A stretch of DNA of 64,000 bases from Agroathelia rolfsii (lineage: Eukaryota; Basidiomycota; Agaricomycetes; Amylocorticiales; Amylocorticiaceae), in NCBI GenBank assembly GCA_018343915.1, contig JABRWF010000006.1:3100001-3164000 (forward strand), given 5' to 3'. Under the pieces are notes generated by a model. It ran no database searches. It saw only the letters and a list, made by a program, of their open reading frames with translations, and was not told the origin of the DNA. Shown piece after piece: positions 48,793 through 60,697 of the stretch. A program made the position numbers and the translations under genes. How positions within the stretch are numbered: position 1 is the first letter of the stretch; every line of letters starts with the position of its first letter.

Positions 48793-51700
48793 CTTACTGG
48801 AACTTGCTTCTCTTTTTTTTTTCTCAGCTTAGGGTACAGATAGATTTTGCTTTGTCCATTGGTTCCTCCCTCAAAAATTTGTATTGCTTGCTTTTCTGCT
48901 CCCGTTGCTTTTTTCGGTCTAATTTTTACTCCATACGCTTTTCTTTGATCGCTGCTCCGCTGTGTTGTATTGCGTTTACATGTGATTATAGCATCTGTTG
49001 TAGATCACATGTAGATAGGTAACACGAAAGACAATTTTATTGTATAGTAAATAGTTCAGTATTATACAATATATTCGTGGGGCATCCCAAATCCCAGTGT
49101 ATGCACGATGAGAGACAGAAGCGATAAGAAAGATAAATATAATCTACAATAAGTACATACGGTGCTGCTATGCCTTATTCAGAATCCCCAATAGTACCCC
49201 TAAACCGTAATTATGTAATGTAACCAACATTAATGATGTCCTCATGATGATGGGTAAGATGATAAACGGCGAGGAGAATTCTTCTGATTGCGTCCATCTC
49301 AACCTCTGTAGGTAGACGTTAATACTCCTGCTTCTAAAAAGTATCGTAGATCACGTGCCAGCCTCATTCCGCCACCCATCTTCGTCGACATGATACCTCC
49401 TCCAAGTGAGAATAATAATGTAAAACAATCATGGACCATGTAAACTAGGGGTGTAGCTGCATGTATATTTTTGTTACATATTTTGGTGTGAACGTCTAAG
49501 GTGAATTGTGACGGATGATATGGGTTGCTGAGGGTGGCAAACACGTGATGTACGGATACTTTGGAGAAGCACAAGTAGGTATTTGGGTACACCAGAATTA
49601 CTGGTAGTACAACGAGTTCTCAAGACTGAGATAGGCTTGAATTTTCAGAAGCTGTTCCTTGCAGTTGGAAGATTACATGATGTCACAGGCACGCTTATTG
49701 AAGCTGGGCAAGAATTATACCGGCGCTGAAGATATTGTCGGACAAGGTCACTGGTAGTTATTTTATCTTGAGATCCATCCGTATGGCTAGATGATTTAGT
49801 CAATTATTTCATTTGCCAGTGTTCTCTGCTTATATACCATATTTCTAATGTTATGATTATATAATCTAATGGTGCGCAATTGGCCGCTGCAAAGCAGGTA
49901 GAAAGGAATAGAGAGGTTTTAGATCCCATGGATGCCATGAAAAATATATAAGACTTTGTCGACCTCACGAAGCCAATGCAAGCTTGATGAAACTTGTCGT
50001 ATTAGTAGTAAGATTATCAACTGTATGCTCCAGTAGATCTCAGACTGTTCACATTGCTAGTAGCAAGATCTGGCCTATACATAACTTCACAGAAACACAT
50101 TAATAATTGGAATTCCATTAGCAAATTGAGTACGCACTTTTCTACTCGAAATAATGAATTATTCAGCCCCAAGATTTGATATAATCATAGGGAGAAAGAT
50201 GGGTATATGTAAGGCTTCTCTCTACATCGTTTCTCTCACCGCTGAAGCTATATTTGAACTTTCTTTTTATAACACAATCAAAAATCAATACCCACTTACA
50301 TAAGCAGCCCTTGACGTCCTTAATCATCTTTCTCAAGTTTCCATCAGGCTATTCACTCAACCACAACAGCAGGTGAAATGATTTTTAGTCTAATTAAGTT
50401 CGAGATATATATCTTCTCCGTTAGTGGCTCCGGAAGAGCCACTGCTAGTTAATTTTATAATTGACAGATTTAGGAAAGGGGGTGGTATCAGGAGCATACT
50501 TCTAACTTATCCGCCATGGTATTAGATCACGTGGTACTTCTGCTCAGCCGCCTATGTCTTCGGTACTATATTTTACTTACCAAAACACTTAGTAGAAATA
50601 TTTTTTCGGCGTTGATGTAGAGATACGCCTCTAACCAGTAGTTCTAGAAATTTTTTGAATAGCATCAGGCCTTAAGGGAGATGCTAATTTACCGAAGGAT
50701 GTGAGCTTGGATGTGACTGGCTGATGTAATCTACGTAAACTTTGGAGAACCGCGATTATATAGTTTCTTCTTAAAATTCTAGTAGAAAAGATGTCTATCC
50801 TTCATGCGGCCAAACCAGAGTTGTTTCATTGGTCGTTATGGTTGAATGAATGGGGTAAACGGGATGTAAACAGGTGTCAACATTGCCAATTCTTGATTGC
50901 ACCTATCTTATAGGCTGCATAAGTAGGTTATATCAGCTCAATTGCTGCCATCAACAAGGGCGCAATGGAATTTTGGCTTTTTAAGAGGGTAGATATCAAA
51001 TGTTGTGATTCCAATCAAACAATACTAATAGTATATCAGTCTTGATTCCACCTAAGTATAGCTATGTAAAACCTTGATAACAACAAGCTTATATGGACGT
51101 AAAGTCCTAGTTTTCTCGATGCATCAACAACATGATGATATAGTTCCATATCACTAATCAAATGTACTCAAAAGATCATGCATGTATATCTTTTTAATTA
51201 GTTGAAATATAAAGGTGATGCAGATTTGATAGGAACACATTTGCACGATTATAACCACAAAGCAGTTTAACTAATTGATACTTAAGTACATACGTGTAGA
51301 GTAAGCATGAGCTATCTGTTATATTCATGTTATCAATATTAGATACATCATCAAAGAGAATATACCACTCCAATCATGAATATGATGATAGTAACTAAGG
51401 GCTCAATAGTACAGTGATGGATACATCATAAATCAAACAATCAATTTGGAACCTTTGAAGTTTCTAATATATTGAAGTTCAAACCCTGCTTTGAGACTTT
51501 GTATCTCGCTATCAGGTTGGTAATGGCTACAGCCACCAGTGCTAGCATGCTAGCGCAAACAAGTAACAGCCCACCCCTTGTCTCTTTTGCCTCTACATGG
51601 AGCTACGCATTTATAGCAGCTATTATTGAATCTATGTTAGTATTTTATTTCTTAATGTACATGCAATATGCAAATGCTTACTTGAAACATCCAGATTATT

Positions 51701-54700
51701 CGGAGTGTCAATGGTTTTAAATTCATTACGCCCAGTCAATAATTCAAATTAATATATATGGAAATTGTCATAGACCACAGCAACTAGCTTCTTTGCTTCA
51801 CGCACCAAAGCAGGTCTCCGAAGTACAGAATATTTTATTGCGGGCCATCATTGGGTATGTATTTTTTGATACAATTGAAAACGATTGGCCTTGCAATCCT
51901 AACATATTCTTACTAGATTTTGATAATAATGTGCGATTTTGCATGTATCTATAGTTTATCATTATAAGCAAATTCAAATTTCCCATCTTCCAGGACTTTT
52001 ACTTGTATTCAATTCTTTGCCATGATTGTATATGCTTACAACACATTTGTGGTCAACTTTGGCAACGAGTCTCGGGATTGGATGATAACACCGTGAGTCT
52101 ACCAATTTTTAGCTGAAGCTTTGGGGTCCTGAGAGTTGCTCTATCGATCGAAATAGGGCTGCTTGTGTGAGTAGAGCAAATATTTGTGATTATAAATAAA
52201 TTTGTCTAATGACTCATGTTTTTATGTTTCTCAATGGCTCACTGAAACTAGACCCAACAAATGTCACTAGTAGGTCACTTGCAATTTGTGATCAATAAAA
52301 ACCAGCTTGACTAATATTTATATTGAAGTACTTAGTGATATTTTCAGGGCAAATGTGGGTGTTTTTATATTTAAAAGCACTTGCTAGTAACATTTTACTA
52401 ATATAGCTTATTTGCTAGGTTCTATATTTCTAAACTATGGAAATGTAAAATGCTTTAGGAAATTTAATTCCTCAATTCAAGTTTTGACAATGCAAATATT
52501 TCAAAGCTACACATAAATTTTTATATGTCTTTCCAACAGCTATCTTGTCTTTAATGGCGCTAGGTATGTAGATTGCGGAGTCGTTCTGTTGCTTATCAAA
52601 GTCTCAAAATCTCGTCTAGGTGCTGGTATTGGTAGGTGTATACTAGTGATAATAAAAACCTCAAACCAAAACAGTCACCTTTTTTTTTGGCCCTAAGCTG
52701 AGGTTGTTAGAGCGTAGGTTCTTGATTTTTACCATGTTCTAGCAAAAACTAAAATCCCAAAAGGATTTTCAAAGACAATGAGTTCTATGAATTACAATAT
52801 ACAATCCCTACTTTTGTATTGCAAAGCGGGACAACTGTTGCATGTGATCTAATCATTTCCGTTTTATTGTGCTATGACATTAGAGGCCAGCGATCTGGAT
52901 TCCGGGAGTACGTTGCATGCTTGCCTCACTGGTGATCATCTAGTGAACTTACTTATGGCTAGTGTTGATGAAATACTAACTCAAATGTCGTACTATGTAA
53001 TTAACTGCGGTGTTGCGACTAGGTGAGATAATATGATTGATGCCAATAAAAAAATGCTCAATGTAAAGGTTTAGTCTTTCAGCTCTAGCTATGATGATAT
53101 TGGTAAGTTTGCAGACTGCATCGGATGCAAGACGAATCCTGAGTTTCATGTATAGTTTATTGTTAGTCCGAGCACATTGAAGTTGTACGTATACCGGTTA
53201 TAGTGCACCTCGTATATTGAGGCCTTGCCATCTCATCGAACTTATGAACATTCCTGGCCAGCCAAATTGCACAGCAAACAGGTGTCCAATGTTCGTTATT
53301 TTGCATTATATTTCAACATTCCAATATATGAGAGGGTACTAATTTGAACCTAATAATAGTATATGGTATATCCGTGATAGCCATGTTTGTTCATTCCTAC
53401 CAACTTGAAGTCTTGGGTTGGTATAAAATAAATTTCTCAAATTTAGGATCTCATCAGATGGAGATTTGAAGAAGGTCTCGAAGATGGAAAATAAATCAAT
53501 TTTTTTACATCGTCTGGGGCATATTGATGGATCACCATCTCTTAACGTCGACACGCATGTCGTACGTCCACCGTATAAATTTACTTCTTCATCTTAAAAT
53601 CACACCCCTTTTACTTTCTTCTGATAGGAAACAACAAAAACCTGGGATAGCGACAATGTTGAAGCTAATGGCGAAACGACTGGGCGGTATGTGTCATTGT
53701 ATTGCATCACAAACGTTCATTGTTTGCTCACATTTGAAAATAAAAACCAGTAATTCATAGAGGTTAATTCTATTGTGTGCTCAGTCTTTGACTTTACATG
53801 CCAACATTAGGAAGCTGTGATGTCATTTTCACACGTGATAAGACCATTAAAACAAGTTCCAGTCATCGTCCAATCTCATTGACACTGTCAAGGTAGCAAA
53901 GTATCTACTCTATGCAGAAATCGCACTATTGGCTATCACAATCGCGTGCGCTATATATTCTTATAATAACGGGCTATTACCATGGCGTAACATTTGTGGA
54001 ATAAAGAAATTGTGATGCTACATGTGAAAGCAGTAAACACAGCTTGATTGCGCGGCGAGGAGAGCAAAATTTCTGCCAGGAGCGGCTTCCTTCCCCCGAT
54101 GTAATGCTTGCTACTATGCAGCATCTTGCTTGAAGACACTTAGTCCGGGAGGCGGGGCTGGAAAAGGGTTAGACAGCGAAGGAAGCAGGATCGAGATTAT
54201 TACTGCTGCGTTTGTCCATCGTACTGCAATAAAATATGGCGCATGGCTATATTTTCTGATGAAACGACAGGTTTTTTTCAGACTGGTTGATTGACCTCGA
54301 TTAATAAGGGGATAAAATGCCAGATATCCTGTAGCCTTATACCATTTGGGGTCATATCACTGGCATGCCGAGGGAACGATCGGATCCAACCTCCTAAATT
54401 CGAGACACCTGATTACCAACTCCTTAAAAATATCGGAAGCATACGTTACTGACGACGCGCCTCGGTTTGTTTACATTCCCCCCCTCACTTCAGACACATC
54501 CCACCTTGACGCTAAATGAAATACACATCACAATTCTTGTACCAAATAACATGAAATGAGCTAGAGAGACACTTGGATAATTCAGCTTGAGCTTATCTGT
54601 TCTGACGATGTTCGGTCACATCCAAAGCAAAGCCTTAGTAGACCTAGTGTCGGTCGCTTGTCGAAGACGAATAGCTGGAATATTATCTTGATGGCTCTAC

Positions 54701-54979
54701 CTTCTCTTGCTAGAATCGACCACTAAGGGGATACTCCGCTTCTTTTTCCCTATCCAAGTAGGCCTAGCCCACTCATCGAACTCGGGTGTAGTCCAAAGTC
54801 TCCTGTGTACCATGCGTTTCTTGCTTCTCGTAATTTACCACCTCCTTTCTTGCGTGAACGTGATTTTGCGATGCTCCTATACCTGAACAGATAAAAGAGG
54901 CCCTTCAGTCGCCCATCTCGTCTCCCCACCTAACATACACACACACCAGAGCTCAAACTCTACTTGCGATTTTATCACA
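48793..54979. other. A+T-rich gene-poor region
   Basis: About 6.2 kb without a supported intact gene. From roughly 49,600 to 53,960 the sequence is visibly richer in A+T than its neighbours, with many stops in all frames. The only coding-like pieces are at 51472-52092. No transposon protein, terminal repeat or RNA gene was recognised. Confidence 0.55.
51472..52092 (+). pseudogene. Possible remnant of a multi-pass membrane protein gene (DUF6534-like)
   Basis: Two pieces look coding inside otherwise closed sequence. The first (51472-51720) contains a membrane-like segment, WSYAFIAAIIESMLVFYFLM, followed by YMQYANAYLKHPDYS. The second (51994-52092) is bounded by a CAG acceptor and a GTGAGT donor and encodes IQFFAMIVYAYNTFVVNFG and NESRDWMITP. 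The pattern of a membrane segment followed by FxVxNFGN resembles basidiomycete DUF6534 proteins. The expected other exons could not be assembled, so this is either a decayed copy or a gene I failed to resolve. Confidence 0.3.
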
Positions 54980-55672
54980 ATGTTCTCAAACATCTTTGCT
55001 TCTCGTCATGACTTCGTCTTCGACTCCAACAAGTCTCAAGACCCGTCTATGTACGACCTGTCCTCCAGCACCAACCCCACCACCAGCGTCACATCTTATA
55101 GTCCCGCCAAGAAGCCGAAGCAGACCAAGCTCAAAGGCAACGCTCTGCGTCGCAAGGTCCGTGCCGCCACCGACAAGCGCGTGTTCGTGGCCCCCAATCC
55201 CGCAGAGCTTGCCACGAAGCGCGAGATGCGCGATCGACTCACTGCTATGGCCCGCCGCCAGCGTGCCTTATGTGGTGAGCGCGACTCTAGCGTGGGAGAG
55301 CTGCAGCACTTGGAAATGGTCCTCATCGATCAGATCAAGTTTGCCCGTGGCGTCTACACTCCGGCCGAGTTCGGATGGGGTGTGCAGCCAGTCGATATGC
55401 TCATGATGAATGACATCGACTTCCAGTACGCCCCGAGGATGTGGGGCCCAAAGGCCACGGACCCGATTCTGGTGGACGAGATCGACTTCGAGGCATCAGC
55501 TCGTCGAAATGCAAGCCGCGCTGGCAAGGTCAGGGCCATGGAGGACAGAGCGGCACGCCCCGTCAAGGCTGCTCCTTCGTCTCTCGGTGAGGGATGGGGA
55601 GACGTGTGGTGGCGGGGCAGTCAGCCGCTAGGGGGAGAGGGGGGCAGGCTGACGAGCAGCGGCTCCCCTTAA
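54980..55672 (+). CDS. Unrecognised intronless basic protein
   Basis: The gene encodes 230 residues without introns. It starts MFSNIFASRHDFVFDSNKSQ, then has a basic region (AKKPKQTKLKGNALRRKVRA) and a helical charged stretch (ATKREMRDRLTAMARRQRAL). An acidic, aromatic part follows (WGVQPVDMLMMNDIDFQYAP, ILVDEIDFEA), and the tail is glycine-rich. GC-rich codon choice with many C-ending codons contrasts with the A+T-rich DNA on both sides and suggests a well expressed gene. A TATA-like GATAAAAG (about 54,890) and a C/T-rich leader lie upstream. I know no family for it and see no signal peptide or membrane segment. Confidence 0.65.
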   Translation: MFSNIFASRHDFVFDSNKSQDPSMYDLSSSTNPTTSVTSYSPAKKPKQTKLKGNALRRKVRAATDKRVFVAPNPAELATKREMRDRLTAMARRQRALCGERDSSVGELQHLEMVLIDQIKFARGVYTPAEFGWGVQPVDMLMMNDIDFQYAPRMWGPKATDPILVDEIDFEASARRNASRAGKVRAMEDRAARPVKAAPSSLGEGWGDVWWRGSQPLGGEGGRLTSSGSP

Positions 55673-57408
55673 CTTGAGTCTTTTTCGTTTTCCGATCATC
55701 GTGTCTTCTTCTATCCCTGCTGACAATCGCCGCTATTAGACCTCCTTAATGTCTTGTAGCGTATCTGGAAGGTGTTGAATTCATCGTCTCTCGGCTGTTG
55801 TGATTGCTTGCGCCTACGACGCGCGCATATACTTGGGGGTCTCCCTCCCGTCCGGCAACCTCTGCACGGCGCCTTCATGATTCTGACGGATAATGGATAG
55901 CGCTGTCCAGCATCTGACGGATTCGAGTTGTCGGCGTAATAATGCAGAGGAGGGATGTGGGGACTCTAAGAGCATCGGATGCTCTTCGCTGTCGTCAAGG
56001 GTGCGTGGCTCTTGCTATGGTTGGATGACTTTGAGGGACGCTATTCGCGGATTGCTGGTATGGAATAAAGGTTGGCGGCGCTCAGTATCGGCTCAGAACA
56101 TGAGACGATGGGACGAAGGACTCAAGGTTCAAGATTGACGCTCAAAATTAAAATCAAAACCAAAATTGAAGCGAAGGCTTTGTTCTTCTCTTTTTTTTCA
56201 TCTTTTCCTGCTTCCTCTTTCTCTTTCTCGATTTTCCATTCTGTTTTCCTCCTTAATCATTAATTATCGTTATTCCCCACCATTAATGTCTATCCATCGA
56301 TTTCTTCCATTAATTCTTCTCATCCATCTTATCTCCCTTGATACTCCTCCCTAATTTTTCCATCCATCTCGTCCATTAATTCTCCATTAATTCTACCTCA
56401 TTATTTTTCCCCCAATTAATCATCCCATCCATTAATTTTTCTCCACCAACATTCCACGCTTCTGCTTTCTCTTAATTTATTTAACTCTCATTCTTACATT
56501 TGCGTTTTTGTCTTGCTGCATTTTTCACTTTTGCTGACGCGCCTTTCTTACAGATTTTGCCTTCTTGTCCGATCTGACTTGGGTTGTTTGTATCTCTGGC
56601 TTGTCATGACTCTCATGCAACTCTCTCTGCTTTAGATAGTCTCGCTCTTTGTCTCTGTCTCTCCTTGCGCTCGGCGTCGGTATATTTTTATGTTTTAACC
56701 ATTCTTGTTTTCCGCTCTCAAAACTCTCTCTGACGCATCCTCTTCCGCACTTTCTTCCCTTCCCTCGCCCATGTCTACGAATAAACAGGTTCCTTTACGA
56801 CCCTTATAGGTTCCGATACTCCGTACCAGTTTGATTTCTGCCTATCCTACCATTTCAAATGGAGGCGTGCGTCAGCTCTTACATCGTGAGTGTTGATCTT
56901 GTTTATTTGACATATCAGTATTAATTCTACTTAGTTCCTGACCTTCATATTTGTTTATTTTTGACATTTGACATTATCAGCTATTGTTTTAACATTGCGG
57001 ACTAACTCATTCATTCCAGTTGTTTCGGCCTCTCGACCCACGCCGTCTTATTCTCGGGTTAGTGTGGGCACCCGTGCGAATCAATGACATACAATTGCTT
57101 TTTTTTTTTTTTTTTTTTTTTTAAATATTCTCTTTCATACCTGACGGTTCTTCGCACAGCTTCCCAATACAGATAATTCAATATCCACCTTTCGTCCTCT
57201 CTCATTAACCTTTTGTCAGATGTTGTCTCAACGATGGTATAGCGCGCTTATTCATGGCATCCGTGATTTTTCAATCACACCTTGCACTTCAGATCAGCCA
57301 TAGCTTTTCGTCATCAGATCTTTCGTCAAGTCCAAGATGAGAAGGAAGGTTGGAATGGTTTCATTACGCTGAGTGTTCCCAACCATTTTTTTCTTTCTAA
57401 CTTTCTAG
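55673..57408. other. Pyrimidine-rich spacer with CCATTAAT repeats and a poly-T run
   Basis: The plus strand is strongly C/T-rich from about 56,180 to 56,850. Within 56,278-56,445 the word CCATTAAT occurs five times at irregular spacing. A run of 24 T lies at 57099-57122. Bases about 57,330-57,408 resemble the right end of the following repeat units. No gene is supported. Confidence 0.55.
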
Positions 57409-58153
57409 GGCTACTATTGGCCGACCCTGGGTCATCGGCGCGCATCTTCGTCTGACGGGAGAGGAAGGCGCCTCCTCTCTTTGATGATGAAGATGTATGC
57501 GCGAGTGGCTGGGGTCGGCAGAGCCCGAAGAAGATGAGTGATTTTTATTATTTCTCCCTGTGTGTTACAATGTCTAACGCATTTTTATCAGGTTTTCTGG
57601 TGCTGATTCTTTCAACATACGGCCATTGTCCTTTAATGGACGAAGAAGCCTTCGATATCAATCCTTCCTACATCTAATTCATCGTACTTATCATTATACA
57701 CCTGTAGGTTTCACTCACGATGTGACGTATCAGCTTATCACATTCGCCGTCTCTGAAATACTCTCGCTTAATGTGTGCACCTGCGCGCTATCGCTATACG
57801 GGAACCCTTTTCTTTTACCTTCCGTTTTTATTTTATTTGACTGTTCATTGTCCAGTTTCCGCGTACCGCGATTCGCAAATCACAGATCAGAACTCGCCAT
57901 CACCTTCACCCTACTAGTTTCTTTAGGCAGATGACCCATTGATGGCGTCAGGAAATCATTACTATGTTTCACGCAGCGCACTGGTTAAGCATTTTATGTA
58001 AGCTTCAAAGGGTTCTTTGCGGCGGCCGTCTTGCTCAAACCAAGTACAGCTTATCCTAGTATTTGTATGTCTCATCATGTCAAACACAGGAAGGCTGGAA
58101 AAAATGGTTAATCCCGCTGAGTATTTCTAGCTTCTTTGTACTCAACTTTGTAG
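57409..58153. repeat. Tandem repeat unit A (745 bp)
   Basis: The unit begins GGCTACTATTGGCCGACCC directly after CTTTCTAG. It is repeated next door as units B and C. Its first 130 bases form a long potential hairpin: arm 57419-57453 pairs with 57486-57520 around a palindromic centre near 57,462-57,478. A reading frame at 57,626-57,811 is partly kept in unit B. Confidence 0.85.
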
Positions 58154-58889
58154 GGCTACTATAGGCCGACCCTGGATCATCAGTGCACATCTTCGTCCGA
58201 CGGGAGAGGAAGGCGCCTCCTCTTTTTGATGACGAAGATGTATGTACGAGCGGCTGGGGTCGGCAGAGTCCGAAGAAGATGAGTAATTTTTACTATTTCT
58301 CTGTTTGTTTCAATGTCTAACATATTTATAGTAGGTTTTTCTTGTGGTGATTATTTCGACATACAGCCATTATCCTTTGATGGACGAATAAACCTTCGAT
58401 ATCAATCCTTCCTGGATTTACTTCGTCTTACTTACCATTATACAGCTATAGCTTTCACTCAAGACGTGATGTATGAGCTTATCACATCCGTCGTCTCCAA
58501 AAGCCTCTCTGTGCTTAATGCGCGCACCTGCGCACTATCACTATACAAGAACCCTTTTTTTCTACGTTCCGTTTTTTTATTTGACTGCTAATCATACAGA
58601 TTCCGTGTACCATGATTTGCACATCACAGATACGAATTCGGCCACCCCCCCCCTACTAGTTGCTTTGGGCAGACGACCCATTGGTGCGATCAGGTGGTCA
58701 CCACTTCATTTTGTTCAGCGCACTGGCTGAGGGTCTCCGTAAGTTTCAAATGGTTCTTTGCGATCACTTACTCAAACCAAGCACAGTCCACCTAGTCTTT
58801 GTATCTCTCATTGTACCAAACGCAGGAAGACTAGCAGAGATGGTTTATTCCGCTGAGTATTTCTACCTTCTTTTTACTCAACTTTGTAG
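58154..58889. repeat. Tandem repeat unit B (736 bp)
   Basis: The unit starts GGCTACTATAGGCCGACCC and follows unit A along its whole length with scattered substitutions and small indels. The border words are similar (CAACTTTGTAG before each of B and C). Several differences from A are C-to-T or G-to-A changes at CpG sites. Confidence 0.85.
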
Positions 58890-59075
58890 GGCAACTATTG
58901 GCCGACCCTGGATCATCAGCGCACATCCAAGTCTGATGAGAGAGGAAGGCGCCTCCTCTTTTTGATGGCGAAGGTGTATGCGCGAGCGGCTGGGGTCGGC
59001 AGAGCCCTAAGAAGATAAGTAATCTCTAGTTGTTTTGTTTTGTCTATTACGATGTCTGACTCAGTATATATCAGA
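58890..59075. repeat. Tandem repeat unit C (truncated)
   Basis: The unit starts GGCAACTATTGGCCGACCC and keeps the hairpin part. Similarity to A and B fades after about 59,075, so only the first quarter is present. Confidence 0.75.
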
Positions 59076-60353
59076 TTTGAACTTATTAGTTCAATCAACG
59101 GCGGATTGGATAAATACAGTTTCTCATCGAATAGGCACACGGAATTCCAACACAGTATTAGTGTTTCCGGCATTCATCTCTGTTAGATTTACTCCGTCGT
59201 ATGCACGACTAAAGGTCAACATTTAGCTCACGCTCACTATAGCTCCCTTCTGTGGGAACTCGTCAATCTCTCGCACTTCGGTCGGCATAAACAATGACTA
59301 CAGATCATTCTCTCCTTTCCTTTCTTTAGAGCTGCGATTTGCTAAAACCGTTTCATTAACTTAGACTCACACTTCGTCTTTTTGAAAAGTAGCATCATAA
59401 CAAAAATCTAATTCCGTGATTGTAATGTTAGTCTATTTTTTGAACCGGTGGGTTTCGAATAAATGCCTTGGCTTGGAAATTTCTTTATATGCATGTGTGA
59501 CTGACTAGACTGATATTTTTCCCTGACCTTCCTGGTTGAGAACGTCATAAGACCACTAAATTTCGCGGACATTGGTGCCAATCGTGATTATTTCCGAATT
59601 TTTCCATACTCCTGTCTGACTTACCAGTCGCTCGCAACTGAATAAAATTGAAGTTTCAATAAGATAAGTCAGTACTCCGTTTTTTTTTAAATATATTTTT
59701 GTCATTGGCCAATTCTTTCTTAGAATTGCTATCCGATGAATCTTTTTTACCTATCCAACCCTCACTTACGTCAAACGGGCTCGTGATATCTGCTCTTTTC
59801 GTCGATGCATATACATTTCTCAGCTTTCCGTCTTTCCTTATCCTCTTGGCACTTCTGGCTTAAACATATTACCGCACCAGCCCCTTTTCCAATGCAAGTA
59901 TTGTCATCTAATCACGAAAAATCACGCCCCACCACATTCCCTTGGCTGATTTTGTCATTGTTGCTGAACTCTTTTATATTCTCCTTCTTGTTAAATGTGG
60001 ACCTTCACGTGCACCTTGCTTGTCTACTGAGAAGTCGCGCTCTTTCTGTAGAGTCTACATATAGAATTGGTAATCGCTGGACTTCCTCTTGATTAGCGTT
60101 TGAGAGCTTTCGTACATCTCGTTGAACGTTACGCGCTCAAGAGCCTATGAAATGTTATGAGGGTGAACACCGTCTCATTATGGCGAACATGGATGTGGAC
60201 GCCAGTGATCGGCTTATAAGTAAAAATATGTGCTCGATCCAAGTAAGCGAACTATATTGAACGTCTAACCCTGTACCAGTGTTATCCAACGATCAGACAT
60301 AATTCATGTTGAGGTCTAATTCAACTAACTCACGAATTTCAGTAGACACTCAC
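59076..60353. other. Spacer between the repeat array and the small-protein locus
   Basis: About 1.3 kb of T-rich sequence with no supported gene. The last 100 bases belong to the left copy of the segmental duplication. Confidence 0.5.
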
Positions 60354-60621
60354 TCATTCGGCCTCATCGACGATAGTGTATTCGTGAGGTGCATACGTGG
60401 CATTGAGATTCTTCTTGGCTATACCGACAATAGTGTGGCCTTTAGCCAAGTATAGTAATTCTCCTTTCGAGACCTAATGAAGATACCGAGAGAACGATAG
60501 TTAGACGTCTACCTTTGCACGGATACAACTTAAACAAATGAAACTCATCAACAATAGGTGCATCAGTAGCCATGGTAATTGCAAGAATGGCAGGGAAAGT
60601 GATAGTATATAGCAATTTCAT
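60354..60621 (-). CDS. Small secreted protein, copy 1 (possibly decayed)
   Basis: The start at 60621 gives a signal-peptide-like N-terminus, MKLLYTITFPAILAITMATD, followed by APIVDEF. After an intron ending TTCATTAG, exon 2 in the paralog's frame reads VSKGELLYLAKGHTIVGIAK and KNLNATYAPHEYTIVDEAE, stopping at 60354-60356. This matches copy 2 in length, order and key words (LY, HTIV/YTII, N(L/M)N). No good donor in the right phase is visible in copy 1: the paralogous donor GTTTGT is GTTTAA here and falls in another phase. The gene may use a weak donor or may be decaying. The function is unknown; a short secreted peptide or effector-like protein is possible. Confidence 0.5.
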
Positions 60622-60690
60622 CGTGATAAAAAAAAAACAAAGCAGGATATAGGGGAGGGTGAGTGTCTTTATACTGAAGTTTTCAGCCTC

Positions 60691-60697
60691 TTTTATA
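60691..60697 (-). promoter_or_regulatory. TATA box of small secreted protein copy 1
   Basis: On the minus strand TATAAAAGAGGCTGAAAAC lies about 70 bases before the start codon. The same TATA and the following GGCTGAAAAC occur at the same distance in copy 2. Confidence 0.6.

Noticed and set aside
57409..59075. CRISPR-like or satellite array
   Set aside because: The units are ~740 bp long with no short direct repeats and spacers, and the genome is eukaryotic.
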